Shown here piece by piece: positions 9,396-19,009 of a stretch of 64,000 nucleotides of DNA. Both the position numbers and the translations under genes were made by a program. Numbering within the stretch: the first letter of the stretch is position 1; each line of letters begins with the position of its first letter. This stretch comes from Taylorella equigenitalis ATCC 35865 (GTDB taxonomy: Bacteria > Pseudomonadota > Gammaproteobacteria > Burkholderiales > Burkholderiaceae_B). The stretch is from NCBI RefSeq assembly GCF_000276685.1, contig NC_018108.1:806001-870000 (forward strand), in the 5' to 3' direction. The notes beneath the pieces are model-generated. The model had not been told where the DNA came from, searched no databases, and saw only the letters and a program-made list of their open reading frames with translations.

Positions 9396-10652
9396 ATGTC
9401 TGAAAATTCATTTACTACTGAAATTCTTCACTCGGATAGAAAATTAAAAATTGAAACCAATCCCGTTCAGTTTCCTATTCATGCTACGTTGCATTACGCA
9501 TTTGATAAAGTAGAAGATTTAATTGCAACTTTTCAAGGAAAATCTGGCTATGCGTACACTAGACAAGGGACTCCGACTACAACTGCATTAGAAACTAAAA
9601 TCAACACTATGGAAGGTGGAGTTGGTACAGTTTGTTTTTCCTCTGGTATGGCAGCTATCGCAGGGGTGTTTCTAACTCTATTGAGGGCAGGTGATCACTT
9701 TATAAGTTCTCACTTTATCTTTGGCAATACTAATAGTTTTTTCAGTACCTTAGAACGTCTAGGTATAGAAATTACCTACGTAGATACTACGAACATGGAG
9801 GATGTCGAGGCAGCTATTAAACCAAATACAAAATTAGTGTTTTGCGAGAGCATTGCCAACCCTATGACCCAAGTTAGCGATTTAAGTAGCATAGGTGATC
9901 TGTGCGATAGCAAAGGTTTAATCTTCTTTTTGGATAATACTATGCTTACGCCAATTATTTTTAAGGGGCGTGATGTAAGGGCTTCACTTGTGATGCATTC
10001 ATTATCTAAATCTATGGGTGGACATGCGAATGCACTTGGAGGTTCTGTTACGGATACAGGTCTTTTTGATTGGTCTCGTTATCCAAATATACATGAACGT
10101 TATCGAAAAGGGGATAGTAAAAAATGGGCTATTACGCAAATAAAAAAGAAATTTTTGCGCGATATGGGTGCCACAATGTCTGCGGATTCTGCTCACAAAA
10201 TATCTGTTGGCCTCGAGACGCTTGAATTGAGAATTAAAAAAACGCATGAAAATGCTTTAGGATTGGCTCGCTACTTGGAAGAGAGTCCTTATTTTAAAAA
10301 CGTATCCTACCCTGGTCTTGAATCACATCCACAACATGATCAAGCTATAACCTTAACAGGTGGCAGTGGTTTTGGATTCCTTGTATCAGCTGAGCTTTCA
10401 GAAGAATTAGATATGTTTACAGTTTTGAATAGCTTTAAAACTATCATTCTTGCATCTCATTTGGGTGATAATCGTACATTATGCATTCCAGTAGCTCACA
10501 CTATTTTTCATGAAATGTCTCTTGAAACCCTCAATAATATGGGTATCAGCCCTAATACTTTACGTTTTTCAGTTGGAATCGAGGCATTATTAGATATAAT
10601 AAAAGACATAGAGCAAGCAGTAGTGGCTCGCAAGAACCCAAGCCCAGTTTGA
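9396..10652 (+). CDS. Cystathionine gamma-synthase family PLP enzyme
   Basis: This PLP-dependent enzyme (418 residues) of the Cys/Met metabolism family covers cystathionine gamma-synthase, O-acyl-homoserine sulfhydrylase and methionine gamma-lyase. The PLP lysine is Lys205 in SLSKSMGG. The cofactor-ring region ([13 protein letters not shown] and SSGMAAIAG) and DNTMLTP are also present. The ATG follows the rlmB stop codon with no gap, so it belongs to the rnr operon. The exact reaction is not determined by sequence. A homoserine-derived sulfur-amino-acid role is the family expectation. Confidence 0.85.
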   Translation: MSENSFTTEILHSDRKLKIETNPVQFPIHATLHYAFDKVEDLIATFQGKSGYAYTRQGTPTTTALETKINTMEGGVGTVCFSSGMAAIAGVFLTLLRAGDHFISSHFIFGNTNSFFSTLERLGIEITYVDTTNMEDVEAAIKPNTKLVFCESIANPMTQVSDLSSIGDLCDSKGLIFFLDNTMLTPIIFKGRDVRASLVMHSLSKSMGGHANALGGSVTDTGLFDWSRYPNIHERYRKGDSKKWAITQIKKKFLRDMGATMSADSAHKISVGLETLELRIKKTHENALGLARYLEESPYFKNVSYPGLESHPQHDQAITLTGGSGFGFLVSAELSEELDMFTVLNSFKTIILASHLGDNRTLCIPVAHTIFHEMSLETLNNMGISPNTLRFSVGIEALLDIIKDIEQAVVARKNPSPV

Positions 10653-10676
10653 TGTTGGCTTATTTTCAGGTATATT
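10649..10676 (+). promoter_or_regulatory. Candidate sigma70-type promoter of the HU gene
   Basis: TTGATG at 10649-10654 and TATATT at 10671-10676 are separated by 16 nt. The -35 box overlaps the stop codon of the preceding gene. Predicted transcription would start near 10683, about 28 nt before the HU ATG. This is assigned by consensus match only. Confidence 0.45.
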
Positions 10677-10710
10677 TATATTATTTTTCTTTAGTAAAAT
10701 AGGGGTCCAA

Positions 10711-10992
10711 ATGAATAAAACCGAATTAATCGAAAAAATTGCAGAAAAGACTGATCTATCTAAAGCAGCTGCTGGTCGTGCTCTTGATGCAACTATCGAA
10801 GCAATCAAAGCTTCTATGAAAAAAGGTCAACCAGTTACTTTAGTTGGTTTCGGTACTTTCCGCGTTAACGTTAGAGCAGCTCGTAAGGGTCGCAATCCTC
10901 GTACTAAAGAAGTTATTCAAATCAAAAAAGCTAAGGTGCCTAAATTTGTTCCAGGTAAGGCTCTTAAAGAAATCGTTAACGGCGGTAAGTAA
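10711..10992 (+). CDS. hupB: DNA-binding protein HU
   Basis: This small histone-like DNA-bending protein (93 residues) organises the nucleoid. The sequence is canonical: an N-terminal helical dimerisation region ([14 protein letters not shown]), then the GFGTF turn and the arm with [10 protein letters not shown], including the conserved Pro of the RNP intercalating motif. A strong hairpin terminator follows, so it is probably a single-gene unit. It could also be called HU-alpha; the subunit name is not decidable here. Confidence 0.95.
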   Translation: MNKTELIEKIAEKTDLSKAAAGRALDATIEAIKASMKKGQPVTLVGFGTFRVNVRAARKGRNPRTKEVIQIKKAKVPKFVPGKALKEIVNGGK

Positions 10993-11019
10993 GTTAACCT
11001 TATCTAGTTATTTCAATTA

Positions 11020-11054
11020 AATAAAGCCTGTTAACAACAGGCTTTATTGTTTTT
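11020..11054 (+). terminator. Rho-independent terminator of the HU gene
   Basis: A perfect 13-bp stem (11020-11032 with 11036-11048, core AAGCCTGTT) with a 3-nt loop is followed by GTTTTT. It ends HU transcription 14 bp before the efflux operon begins. Confidence 0.92.
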
Positions 11055-11067
11055 ATAATACTAGGCT

Positions 11068-12048
11068 ATGAAAAAAATTATTATTATCTTAATTTTGGTA
11101 GCAATAGCAGGTGGTTCCTATTGGTATTTCACTCGACAAAATGAATCATTGCCAGAAGGGATTGTCTCTACTAACGGACGATTAGTTATGAATCGTTTGG
11201 ACTTAGCTAGTTTATATCCTGGTAGAATCCATGAGATCCATGTGAAAGAAGGTGATGATATAAAGAAAGATCAAGTCTTAGTATCACTTTCTTCTGATCA
11301 GTCTAAGTCCCAATTAGCAGCTACCGAGGCAGCACAAAACAGGGCCAAAGTTGCAACTGAAAGAGTTCAGTCAGAAATTGATGCTAGAAATCAGCAGATG
11401 AAAGTTGCTGAATTAGAGTATTCAAACGCAAAAAAACTTTACAACCAAAGGTTGATATCATCTGTAGAACTATCACGTAGAAAACTAGACTACGAGACAG
11501 CTAAAGCGGCTGTAGATGCTGCTACTGCTGGGCTGGCTGAAGCTGAAGCTGGTGTTGAGCAAGCTAACGCTCAAGTAAATGCAGTTAAATCTGCGGACAG
11601 CGATTTAGAGGTTAAATCCCCTATTGACGGTAGAGTTGAATTTGTTATTGTTCAAAAGGGTAATGTAATAGGCCCAGGCAGTAAGGTTGTATCTTTGTTG
11701 GATCCAACTGATATTTATATGAATGTGTTCTTGCCTACACAGGATATTGCCAAACTTAAGCTTAATTCAGAGGCCCGTATAGTTTTAGATGGGGTAGATG
11801 CAGTATTTCCAGCTAAAGTTGTGTTTATTTCTTCAAAAGCTCAATTTACTCCAAAATATGTTGAGACAAAAACTGAACGAGATAAGCTTATGTATAAAGT
11901 TAAGCTCCAAATTCCACCTGAGTTATCTATCAAATACAATGCATATTTAAAAGGTGGTTTAACAGGTGTTGCATACTTTAACTTTACTGATGAAGGAACA
12001 TGGCCTTCTATTCTAGAAATTAAGAATCCGCCTTCAGAAATTAAATAA
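11068..12048 (+). CDS. HlyD-family membrane fusion protein of an ABC efflux pump
   Basis: This periplasmic adaptor (326 residues) links the inner-membrane ABC exporter to the outer-membrane channel. It has an N-terminal signal anchor (about residues 2-17), a lipoyl-like half-motif (GRIHEIHVKEGDDIKKDQ), and an alpha-helical hairpin of about 100 residues rich in Ala/Glu/Lys. The second lipoyl half (SPIDGRVEFVIVQKGNVI) and a beta-barrel follow. It resembles YbhG/YhiI. It is first of four consecutive genes forming a whole efflux system, with 12 bp to the next gene. Confidence 0.9.
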   Translation: MKKIIIILILVAIAGGSYWYFTRQNESLPEGIVSTNGRLVMNRLDLASLYPGRIHEIHVKEGDDIKKDQVLVSLSSDQSKSQLAATEAAQNRAKVATERVQSEIDARNQQMKVAELEYSNAKKLYNQRLISSVELSRRKLDYETAKAAVDAATAGLAEAEAGVEQANAQVNAVKSADSDLEVKSPIDGRVEFVIVQKGNVIGPGSKVVSLLDPTDIYMNVFLPTQDIAKLKLNSEARIVLDGVDAVFPAKVVFISSKAQFTPKYVETKTERDKLMYKVKLQIPPELSIKYNAYLKGGLTGVAYFNFTDEGTWPSILEIKNPPSEIK

Positions 12049-12060
12049 GGGACGTGAGTC

Positions 12061-14793
12061 ATGGAATATTCCGTCTCGATTAGAAACTTAGTTCATAATT
12101 ACGGAAAGACTAAGGCACTTCGAGGCATCAACCTAGATATCCCATCTAATTGTACAGTTGGTCTTATCGGTCCAGATGGCGTAGGAAAATCTACACTATT
12201 AGGGGTTATAGTTGGAGTTAAAAAACTCCAGTCGGGTTCTGTTCGTGTTCTAGGAAAAAACATTGCTCAAAGTTTCTCTAGGGATCATTTATCTCACGAG
12301 ATTGCGTTTATGCCTCAGGGACTTGGACATAATCTTTATCCTACCCTTTCTATATACGAGAATATAGATTTTCATGCTCGATTATATGGCTTAAGAGGTA
12401 AGTATAAGCATCAAAGAATTATGCAATTGATGCAAGCGACTAACTTAGCTTCTTTTTCAGATAGGCCAGCTGGGAAATTGTCAGGAGGTATGAAGCAAAA
12501 ACTAAGTCTTTGCTGTGCACTTGTGCATTCTCCTAAACTTCTAGTTCTCGATGAACCTACCACGGGTGTGGACCCACTTTCTAGGCAGCAGTTCTGGGAT
12601 CTCGTTGAAAATATTCGTGCGACTTCAGGAGATATGACCGTAATCGTTTCTACTGCATATATTGATGAGGCAGAGCAATTTGATTTTTTAATTGCAATGG
12701 ATGATGGACGAGTCTTAGTTGCTGATAAAACTGCAGATGTTTTGGCAAATAGCGGTTTTGAAACCCTTGAAGAGACATATATAAGTTTATTGCCAAAAGA
12801 AAAACAAACCAATCCAAATGGCATATACAAAGCACCTCTTGTTATTAATCCCAAAGAACCTTTTGTTATGGAAGCAAAGGATTTATGTAAAAAATTTGGA
12901 GATTTTACTGCTGTTCGAGATGTTGATTTCGAAATCCACAAGGGTGAGATTTTTGGTTTTTTAGGGGCAAACGGCTGCGGAAAATCTACCACCATGAAGA
13001 TGCTTACTGGTTTGGTAGAACCTACGAGCGGGAAAGCGTGGCTTTTAGGGCATGATATAGACCCTAATGATATTTCTACTAGAAAACGTGTTGGCTATAT
13101 GTCCCAATCGTTTTCACTATATGAAGAGCTCACAGTTTATGAAAATCTTCTTCTACATGCCCGTTTATATGAAATGGGAGTCAAAGAAAGGAAAGTTGCC
13201 ATTGAACAGGCGATGAAAGACTATGAGCTTACTGACGTGGCAAAAGTTAAGCCCTCAAATTTACCCTTAGGTATTCGTCAGAGGCTTCAGTTAGCTGCTG
13301 CGATTTTGCATTCTCCCGATGTGTTAATTTTAGATGAGCCGACATCAGGTGTAGATCCTGCGGCTAGAGATATGTTTTGGGAGCAGTTAATTCATTTATC
13401 GCGTGATAAGCAAATGACCATATTTGTATCTACTCACTTTATGAATGAAGCTGAGCGTTGCGATAGAATATCTCTTATGAATCAAGGTGAAGTTCTTGCC
13501 GTTGGGACACCGCAAGAACTAGTTGAAGCCAAAGGTGCGGAAAACTTAGAGCAAGCTTTTATCGCATATTTGATTGATGCACAGGCGTCCAATGAAAAGG
13601 ATTCCGTAGCCCACGCAGAGAATTTCTCAGAAAACCAAGAGCCTAAGGAAGTTATAAAATCAAATCATCCATTTGGATTTTTATCCTTAATCAAAACCTT
13701 TGCAATTAGAGAGGGCAAGGAGCTTTTGAGAGATAAGATTAGACTGTTTTTTGCAGTATTTGGTCCTATATTCCTTATGCTTGGGGCTTCTCTTGGTATT
13801 TCATTTGACATACACGATATTAAATTTTCAGTTTTAGATCAGGATAGAACTTCTGAAAGTAGGTCATTGATTGAAAAATTTGAAGGTTCTCCTTATTTTT
13901 TAGCACTTCCAGAAATTAATGAACCCTCGCAAATTCCTAAACTAATTCAGTCTGGTAAAGTACGTGTTGTGGTCACCATCTCCGAAGGGTTTGGTAGATC
14001 TTTATTAAGGTCTGAAAGACCAGAGGTTCATTTTATTCTTGACGGTGCAGTTCCTTTTTTTGCAAGCAATATTCAAGGCTATATTGAAGGAATGGTTAAT
14101 GATTATGTGCAGGAGCGCCTCTCGCATTTACCAGTTGATTTGACATTGCCATTTAGTATTGAACCTCGATATGTTTACAATCAGGATTTTAAAAGCTTGT
14201 TTTCTATCACACCAGGTATGATTATGATGGCACTTATGATGGTGCCTGCCATTATGACAGCCTTAGGTGTAGTTCGCGAAAAGGAAATCGGTTCAATTAT
14301 GAATTTATACGGTTCTCCAGCCACAAAATTAGAATTTCTTATAGGTAAACAGCTTCCGTATGTATTTGTTTCCTTTTTAAGCTACTTAGCTATGATATTT
14401 TTGGCAGTCTTTATTTTGCGAGTTCCAATTAAGGGTAGCTTTTTGGCAATGAGTTTGGGTGCGATTCTTATGATTTGTGCATCTACTTCATTTGGATTGT
14501 TAGTATCAAGTTTTGTAAATTCACAAGTCGCAGCTATTTTTGCAACAGCCATAACTGGTTTGATTCCTGCACTTAATTATTCAGGTCTTTTGTTCCCCGT
14601 GTCTAACTTGACTGGTTTAGATGTTGTTGTTGCGTGGGGTTTTCCAACAGCTTGGTACCAGTTGATTAGTATTGGAGCTTTTACTAAAGGATTAGATTTT
14701 TTTAGTTTTATTGAACCCTATATGGCTTTACTGGGATTTACTGCCTTTTATCTTTTATTAGCAAGCTTTATTCTTAAGAAGCAGGAGAAATAG
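12061..14793 (+). CDS. Double-ATPase ABC-2 exporter protein (RbbA/YhiH-like)
   Basis: This 910-residue fusion has two ABC ATPase domains and an ABC-2 membrane domain. ATPase 1 has Walker A GPDGVGKST at about 37-45 and signature LSGGMKQKL. ATPase 2 (from about residue 268) has Walker A GANGCGKST near 303-311 but a degenerate signature LPLGIRQRL near 401. Both have LDEPT Walker B motifs. The C-terminal permease (about 560-905) has one helix, a large extracytoplasmic loop and five further helices. The unequal signatures imply one competent and one degenerate ATP site, as in RbbA relatives. The substrate is unknown; hydrophobic drugs are typical for the group. Confidence 0.9.
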   Translation: MEYSVSIRNLVHNYGKTKALRGINLDIPSNCTVGLIGPDGVGKSTLLGVIVGVKKLQSGSVRVLGKNIAQSFSRDHLSHEIAFMPQGLGHNLYPTLSIYENIDFHARLYGLRGKYKHQRIMQLMQATNLASFSDRPAGKLSGGMKQKLSLCCALVHSPKLLVLDEPTTGVDPLSRQQFWDLVENIRATSGDMTVIVSTAYIDEAEQFDFLIAMDDGRVLVADKTADVLANSGFETLEETYISLLPKEKQTNPNGIYKAPLVINPKEPFVMEAKDLCKKFGDFTAVRDVDFEIHKGEIFGFLGANGCGKSTTMKMLTGLVEPTSGKAWLLGHDIDPNDISTRKRVGYMSQSFSLYEELTVYENLLLHARLYEMGVKERKVAIEQAMKDYELTDVAKVKPSNLPLGIRQRLQLAAAILHSPDVLILDEPTSGVDPAARDMFWEQLIHLSRDKQMTIFVSTHFMNEAERCDRISLMNQGEVLAVGTPQELVEAKGAENLEQAFIAYLIDAQASNEKDSVAHAENFSENQEPKEVIKSNHPFGFLSLIKTFAIREGKELLRDKIRLFFAVFGPIFLMLGASLGISFDIHDIKFSVLDQDRTSESRSLIEKFEGSPYFLALPEINEPSQIPKLIQSGKVRVVVTISEGFGRSLLRSERPEVHFILDGAVPFFASNIQGYIEGMVNDYVQERLSHLPVDLTLPFSIEPRYVYNQDFKSLFSITPGMIMMALMMVPAIMTALGVVREKEIGSIMNLYGSPATKLEFLIGKQLPYVFVSFLSYLAMIFLAVFILRVPIKGSFLAMSLGAILMICASTSFGLLVSSFVNSQVAAIFATAITGLIPALNYSGLLFPVSNLTGLDVVVAWGFPTAWYQLISIGAFTKGLDFFSFIEPYMALLGFTAFYLLLASFILKKQEK

Positions 14794-15915
14794 ATGTCTC
14801 TTAGGAATATTTGGTACTTGATTATTAAGGAGATAAAAAGTGTAAGTAGTGATTTAATTCTTATGGCTTTAGTAGGTGTGGTGTTTACAGTTGCTGTCTA
14901 CTCTGTGTCTAAAGGGGTTACTACAGAGGTTAAGAATGCCTCAATTGCAGTAATAGATAATGATAACTCAACTTTATCTTACAAAATAAGAGACTCCTTT
15001 CTATATCCTTATTTTAAACCTGCTCAGGTCATTAGCTATTCAGAAAGAGATAGTTTAATGGATCAGGGTAAATTTGTATTTGTAATCGATATACCTCCTG
15101 ATTTTCAAAAAGACTTACTAGCCGGTAAAAAGCCACAGATTCAACTTCTAGTAGATGCAACGGCTGCTACTTTAGCTGGTGTGGGTTCAATTTATGTGCA
15201 GAAAATTATCACTAAAGAGGTGCTTGATTTTCTGAATGTTGACTACTCGGTCACTAATCCATTTTTTGAGTTAGTTATAAATTCTTTATTTAATCAAAAT
15301 CAGGACACACTTTGGTTTATTGGTGTCACTCAGGTAGTGGCTAATGTGACTTTGCTAGTTATGATTTTGGTTGGTGCTGCCATCATAAGAGAGCGTGAGC
15401 ATGGCACTATTGAACACTTGCTGGTTATGCCAGTTAAAGCTAGCGAAATTGCACTTTCTAAAATTGTGACTAATGGTGGAATTATTGCTATAGCTTCATT
15501 GCTTTCAATGTATTTTGTAGTTCATCTTTTATTGAAGATACCGATTAACGGAAGTGTACCATTATATATTTTGGGGCTAATAATTTATATTTATACTATT
15601 GCGTCTTTGGCTTTATGGCTCTCAACTCTAGCACCTACAATGCCTCAGTTTGGATTACTTTGCATACCGATTTATATCGTAAGTAGGTTGCTTTCGGGTT
15701 TAGAGACTCCTCTAGATAGCATGGACCCTATAATTCAAAAGCTTACCTATTTGTCACCAGTTACTCAATTTAGTATTTTTTCTCAAGCTGTATTATTTAG
15801 GGATGCGGGATTTGAAATAATATGGCCTCAGTTAGTAATTCTTTTTATTACTGGTTCTCTATTTTTTGTATTCGCCTTATCGAAATTCCGTTCCATGCTT
15901 GCAAGGCAAGGCTAG
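14794..15915 (+). CDS. ABC-2 type permease (YhhJ-like)
   Basis: This is the second membrane subunit (373 residues) of the efflux pump. It has an N-terminal helix near 20-40, a large extracytoplasmic domain (about 45-170) and five C-terminal helices, with the ABC-2 motif EREHGTIEHLLVMPV at about 199-213. The ATG directly follows the preceding stop codon, which implies coupled translation and heteromeric assembly with the permease half of the double-ATPase protein. Confidence 0.9.
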   Translation: MSLRNIWYLIIKEIKSVSSDLILMALVGVVFTVAVYSVSKGVTTEVKNASIAVIDNDNSTLSYKIRDSFLYPYFKPAQVISYSERDSLMDQGKFVFVIDIPPDFQKDLLAGKKPQIQLLVDATAATLAGVGSIYVQKIITKEVLDFLNVDYSVTNPFFELVINSLFNQNQDTLWFIGVTQVVANVTLLVMILVGAAIIREREHGTIEHLLVMPVKASEIALSKIVTNGGIIAIASLLSMYFVVHLLLKIPINGSVPLYILGLIIYIYTIASLALWLSTLAPTMPQFGLLCIPIYIVSRLLSGLETPLDSMDPIIQKLTYLSPVTQFSIFSQAVLFRDAGFEIIWPQLVILFITGSLFFVFALSKFRSMLARQG

Positions 15916-15919
15916 TATT

Positions 15920-17356
15920 ATGATTAAACATTCAAAACAATTCATACTTTTAGCTACATGTTTAATATCAGCATGTTCACCAATTAAAGTTGATATACCT
16001 GAATCTAAAGTCGATTTAGATAATCTTGAGTTTGAGCAAACTAAAAAGGCTAAGGCAATTGTGTCACTTGATAAATGGTGGGAGGATTGGAACGACCCAA
16101 TACTAACAACATTAATTGAAGAAGGACTGAGAGAAAATTTTGATATAGCCATAGCCAAAGCTAAGCTTTTGGAATCTAGGGCAAATGCTAATTTAGCAAA
16201 TGCTGATATGGGTCCTACTTTTGGTCTCACAGCCAATGGTGGTTTTCACTCAACATCAGTGTCTAATCCGATAGAGCCAGCATTAAGTAAAGTTGGATTT
16301 AATGTATCCGATGATTTTCAAACAACTGGTTTAACAGGGTTTGCTGGAGCTGTTGCATCTTGGGAACCAGATTTTTTTGGTTCAAAATTAAGTGATGCTA
16401 AAGCCGCTGAGTATGGTGCGTCAGCACAGGAAGAGGGTGTGCATGGAGCTTCACTTTTAACAAGTAGTGAAATTGCACTTAATTATTTATATTACCGATA
16501 CTATCAGAAAAAAATTTTTTACGCTCAACGCACACTTTCATATATGCAAGAGATGCGTAGATACCTTAAGGGTAGATATGATGTAGGTCATGTTGGAATT
16601 GAGCTTGTAACAGATTTGGATTCTAAAATACTGGCTCACAAAGCTAGGACTAAAACATTGCCAGCACAAAGGGATAAGCACCTAAGGGCTATAGCTGTTT
16701 TGTTAGGAAAAAAACCTCAAGGCTTTACTATTTCTAATTCAAACAGAGATTTGTTTGAGCATATACCTCAAGCACCGTCTGGTCAGTATCCAATTTCTGT
16801 GATTGAGCGCAGACCCGATTTGAGAGCTGCACTTTTAAATATAAATGCCAGAGCTTCTCAGGTAGCAAGTGCTAAGGCGGATTTATATCCAAGGGTAAAA
16901 ATTAATTTTCTAGGACATAACGGTGTGGTAGAAATTAATTCAGATTATTTAGCAAACCCTTCGGCATTTGGTGGACTTTTTAATGTTGGAATTTCTATAC
17001 CTATATTCACTAACGGTCGCATTCAAAGAAATATTGAAGTCAAGGATGCAAAACTTAAGCAAGCCGTGATTGAATATGATCAGAAAGTTTTGAAATCATT
17101 AAGTGAAGTAGATTCTGTGTATCAGGCTCAGTTTGCTATAAATGAACAAAATAATTTACTCAGCTCATCTCTAGTTGTGCAGAATAAGAAAACAAGACAA
17201 CTTAATCAAATGTATAAGCTGGGTAATAAAACCCTAGATGATGTATTGAAATCTAAAATAGAAGCTAGCGAATTTAAAGATAAGATATTGGAATCCTCGC
17301 TTGCTGAAGCAGAAAACCTTATACGTTTATATAAAGCTTTAGGTGGTGGTTGGTAG
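15920..17356 (+). CDS. NodT/TolC-family outer membrane efflux lipoprotein
   Basis: This outer-membrane channel completes the tripartite pump. From the ATG at 15920 it has 478 residues. The signal ends in the lipobox LISAC, so Cys19 is the likely lipidated residue. Two outer membrane efflux repeats follow, with NodT hallmarks such as WWEDWNDP near the N-terminus and VIERRPDLRAA mid-protein. A longer in-frame reading from a TTG at 15866 is possible, but it would bury the signal peptide and overlap the permease gene. The start chosen lies 4 nt after the permease stop codon. Confidence 0.9.
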   Translation: MIKHSKQFILLATCLISACSPIKVDIPESKVDLDNLEFEQTKKAKAIVSLDKWWEDWNDPILTTLIEEGLRENFDIAIAKAKLLESRANANLANADMGPTFGLTANGGFHSTSVSNPIEPALSKVGFNVSDDFQTTGLTGFAGAVASWEPDFFGSKLSDAKAAEYGASAQEEGVHGASLLTSSEIALNYLYYRYYQKKIFYAQRTLSYMQEMRRYLKGRYDVGHVGIELVTDLDSKILAHKARTKTLPAQRDKHLRAIAVLLGKKPQGFTISNSNRDLFEHIPQAPSGQYPISVIERRPDLRAALLNINARASQVASAKADLYPRVKINFLGHNGVVEINSDYLANPSAFGGLFNVGISIPIFTNGRIQRNIEVKDAKLKQAVIEYDQKVLKSLSEVDSVYQAQFAINEQNNLLSSSLVVQNKKTRQLNQMYKLGNKTLDDVLKSKIEASEFKDKILESSLAEAENLIRLYKALGGGW

Positions 17357-17435
17357 TTTTTAAAAGTTTTATTATGCTAAAGCATGAGTTTTGTTTTATG
17401 AAAGCAACAAAAATATAAAAAATAAAGTTTATTCA

Positions 17436-17464
17436 TTGTATGAGACATAAAAGATTAATATAAT
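17436..17464 (+). promoter_or_regulatory. Candidate promoter of the tRNA-Val gene
   Basis: TTGTAT at 17436-17441 and a perfect TATAAT at 17459-17464 are separated by 17 nt. Transcription would begin around 17471, about 18 nt before the mature tRNA 5' end. This is a consensus match only. The remaining non-coding sequence from 17357 to 17435 shows only a weak short hairpin (17374-17385) after the efflux operon. Confidence 0.6.
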
Positions 17465-17488
17465 AATAGCTTAATCCCAAGATTTCTT

Positions 17489-17564
17489 GGGTGCTTAGCT
17501 CAGTTGGTAGAGCGGCGCCCTTACAAGGCGTAGGTCACAGGTTCGACCCCTGTAGCACCCACCA
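17489..17564 (+). tRNA. tRNA-Val (UAC)
   Basis: This is a 76-nt cloverleaf. Acceptor GGGTGCT (17489-17495) pairs with AGCACCC (17554-17560). The D arm contains AGTTGGTAGA. The anticodon stem GCGCC/GGCGT encloses the loop CTTACAA, giving anticodon TAC for valine GTA codons. The T arm ACAGG-TTCGACC-CCTGT is canonical, and CCA is encoded in the DNA. It is a lone tRNA with its own promoter-like sequence and a terminator. Confidence 0.97.
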
Positions 17565-17596
17565 GGTTCATCTTACTTACCTCCTATAGATGATTT

Positions 17597-17626
17597 AAAA
17601 GCCCATAAATTTATGGGCTTTTTTTG
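17597..17626 (+). terminator. Rho-independent terminator after tRNA-Val
   Basis: AAAAGCCCATAAA pairs with TTTATGGGCTTTT around 17597-17622 with almost no loop, and a T-rich run follows. The stem opens with AAAGCC like the two hairpins further downstream. Confidence 0.85.
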
Positions 17627-17680
17627 TTTTTTAGGTTTTAATTAGTTGATAATTATTAAATTAGTCATAGCTTTCATAAC

Positions 17681-17711
17681 AAAGCCTCACAAAATAATTA
17701 TGTGAGGCTTT
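17681..17711. repeat. Hairpin 1 of a tandem pair downstream of argG
   Basis: AAAGCCTCACA (17681-17691) and TGTGAGGCTTT (17701-17711) form a perfect 11-bp stem with a 9-nt loop. It lies between tRNA-Val and the 3' end of argG. It could work as a terminator in either direction, although no long T run follows. Confidence 0.65.
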
Positions 17712-17740
17712 AAATTTAAAAAATTCTACCTACTTTAAGT

Positions 17741-17773
17741 TAAAGCTCCACAATATGTTTATGTGGAACTTTA
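17741..17773. repeat. Hairpin 2 of a tandem pair downstream of argG
   Basis: TAAAGCTCCACA (17741-17752) and TGTGGAACTTTA (17762-17773) form a 12-bp stem with one mismatch and a 9-nt loop. It has the same architecture as hairpin 1 and lies about 60 bp from it. It is 12 bp past the argG stop codon, so it may help end argG transcription. Confidence 0.6.
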
Positions 17774-17785
17774 ATAATAAATAAA

Positions 17786-19006
17786 TTATCTGTTGGCTTT
17801 AGCTCCAATCCGCATTCTTAATGCATTAAGCTTAATAAAACCCTCTGCATCAGCTTGATTATATGCACCACCATCATCATCAAAAGTAGCAATAGTTTTA
17901 TCAAATAGGCTGTCAGTTGAAGAGTCGCGTGAAACTACAATAACGTTTCCTTTATAAAGTTTGAGTCTTACTGTACCATTAACATTTTGCTGAGTATGAT
18001 CAATTAATACCTGTAAGGCCTTACGTTCTGGTGACCACCAGTAACCGTTATAAATAAGACTCGCATATCTAGGCATTAAATCATCTTTTAGGTGAGCAAC
18101 TTCTCGGTCAAGTGTAATTGACTCAATCGCTCTATGTGCTTTTAGAATAATTGTGCCTCCTGGGGTTTCATAGCAACCTCTAGACTTCATGCCTACATAT
18201 CGGTTTTCAACCAAATCGAGTCTTCCAATTCCGTGTTTTGAACCTAATCTATTTAGTTCGGTGAGAACCTCAGCGGGAGACATACTCTTCGAATTTAAAG
18301 CTACTATATCACCAGCTTTAAATTCGATGTCTAGGTATTCGGCTTCGTCTGGTGCTTCTTCAGGGGATACGGTCCAACGCCACATGGAGGCTTCAGCTTC
18401 GGCTTCTGGGTTTTCTAGGTGGCGCCCCTCGTAGCTTATATGAAGTAAGTTTGCGTCCATAGAATATGGTGCTCCACCTTGCTTATGCTTCATGTCAATT
18501 TCTATACCAGCCTTTTCTGCATATGCAAGTAGTTTCTCTCTAGATAACAAATCCCATTCACGCCATGGTGCAATAACCTTAATGTCGGGATTCAGTGCAT
18601 AATAGCCTAATTCAAACCTAACCTGATCATTGCCTTTGCCAGTCGCTCCATGAGAAACAGCATCTGCACCAACTTGTTTAGCAATTTCAATTTGTCGTTT
18701 GGCAATAAGCGGGCGGGCAATAGATGTACCTAAAAGATATTCACCTTCATAAATAGTATTTGCCCTAAACATAGGAAATACAAAGTCTTTTACAAATTCT
18801 TCTTTTAAATCATCTATAAAAATATGCTCAGGCTTAATTCCAAATTTCAATGCTTTAGCCCTGGCTGGCTCAAGCTCTTCGCCTTGACCAATATCAGCAG
18901 TAAATGTAATAACTTCACAGTTATATGTATCCTGTAGCCATTTAAGAATTACAGAAGTATCAAGTCCACCTGAATAGGCAAGAACTACTTTTTTGTATTC
19001 ACTCAT
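17786..19006 (-). CDS. argG: Argininosuccinate synthase
   Basis: This enzyme condenses citrulline and aspartate with ATP to argininosuccinate, the penultimate step of arginine synthesis. The 406-residue length is standard. The N-terminal ATP pyrophosphatase loop is [10 protein letters not shown] at residues 10-19, and [16 protein letters not shown] is present mid-protein. It starts 3 nt after the argF stop codon, so argF-argG form a minus-strand operon that converts ornithine to argininosuccinate. argH is not in the window. Confidence 0.97.
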   Translation of the reverse strand: MSEYKKVVLAYSGGLDTSVILKWLQDTYNCEVITFTADIGQGEELEPARAKALKFGIKPEHIFIDDLKEEFVKDFVFPMFRANTIYEGEYLLGTSIARPLIAKRQIEIAKQVGADAVSHGATGKGNDQVRFELGYYALNPDIKVIAPWREWDLLSREKLLAYAEKAGIEIDMKHKQGGAPYSMDANLLHISYEGRHLENPEAEAEASMWRWTVSPEEAPDEAEYLDIEFKAGDIVALNSKSMSPAEVLTELNRLGSKHGIGRLDLVENRYVGMKSRGCYETPGGTIILKAHRAIESITLDREVAHLKDDLMPRYASLIYNGYWWSPERKALQVLIDHTQQNVNGTVRLKLYKGNVIVVSRDSSTDSLFDKTIATFDDDGGAYNQADAEGFIKLNALRMRIGAKANR

Positions 19007-19009
19007 TTT

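Noticed and set aside
12411-12995. 194-codon open frame on the minus strand inside the double-ATPase gene
   Set aside because: It is antisense to a strongly conserved ABC protein, its translation resembles no family, and it has no ribosome site.
15866-15919. TTG start extending the NodT-type lipoprotein by 18 residues
   Set aside because: It would overlap the permease and place 18 polar residues before a good signal peptide and lipobox; the ATG at 15920 is far better.
17374-17385. Terminator after the efflux operon
   Set aside because: The stem is only 5 bp (ATGCT/AGCAT) with a 2-nt loop and an interrupted T tract; too weak to call.
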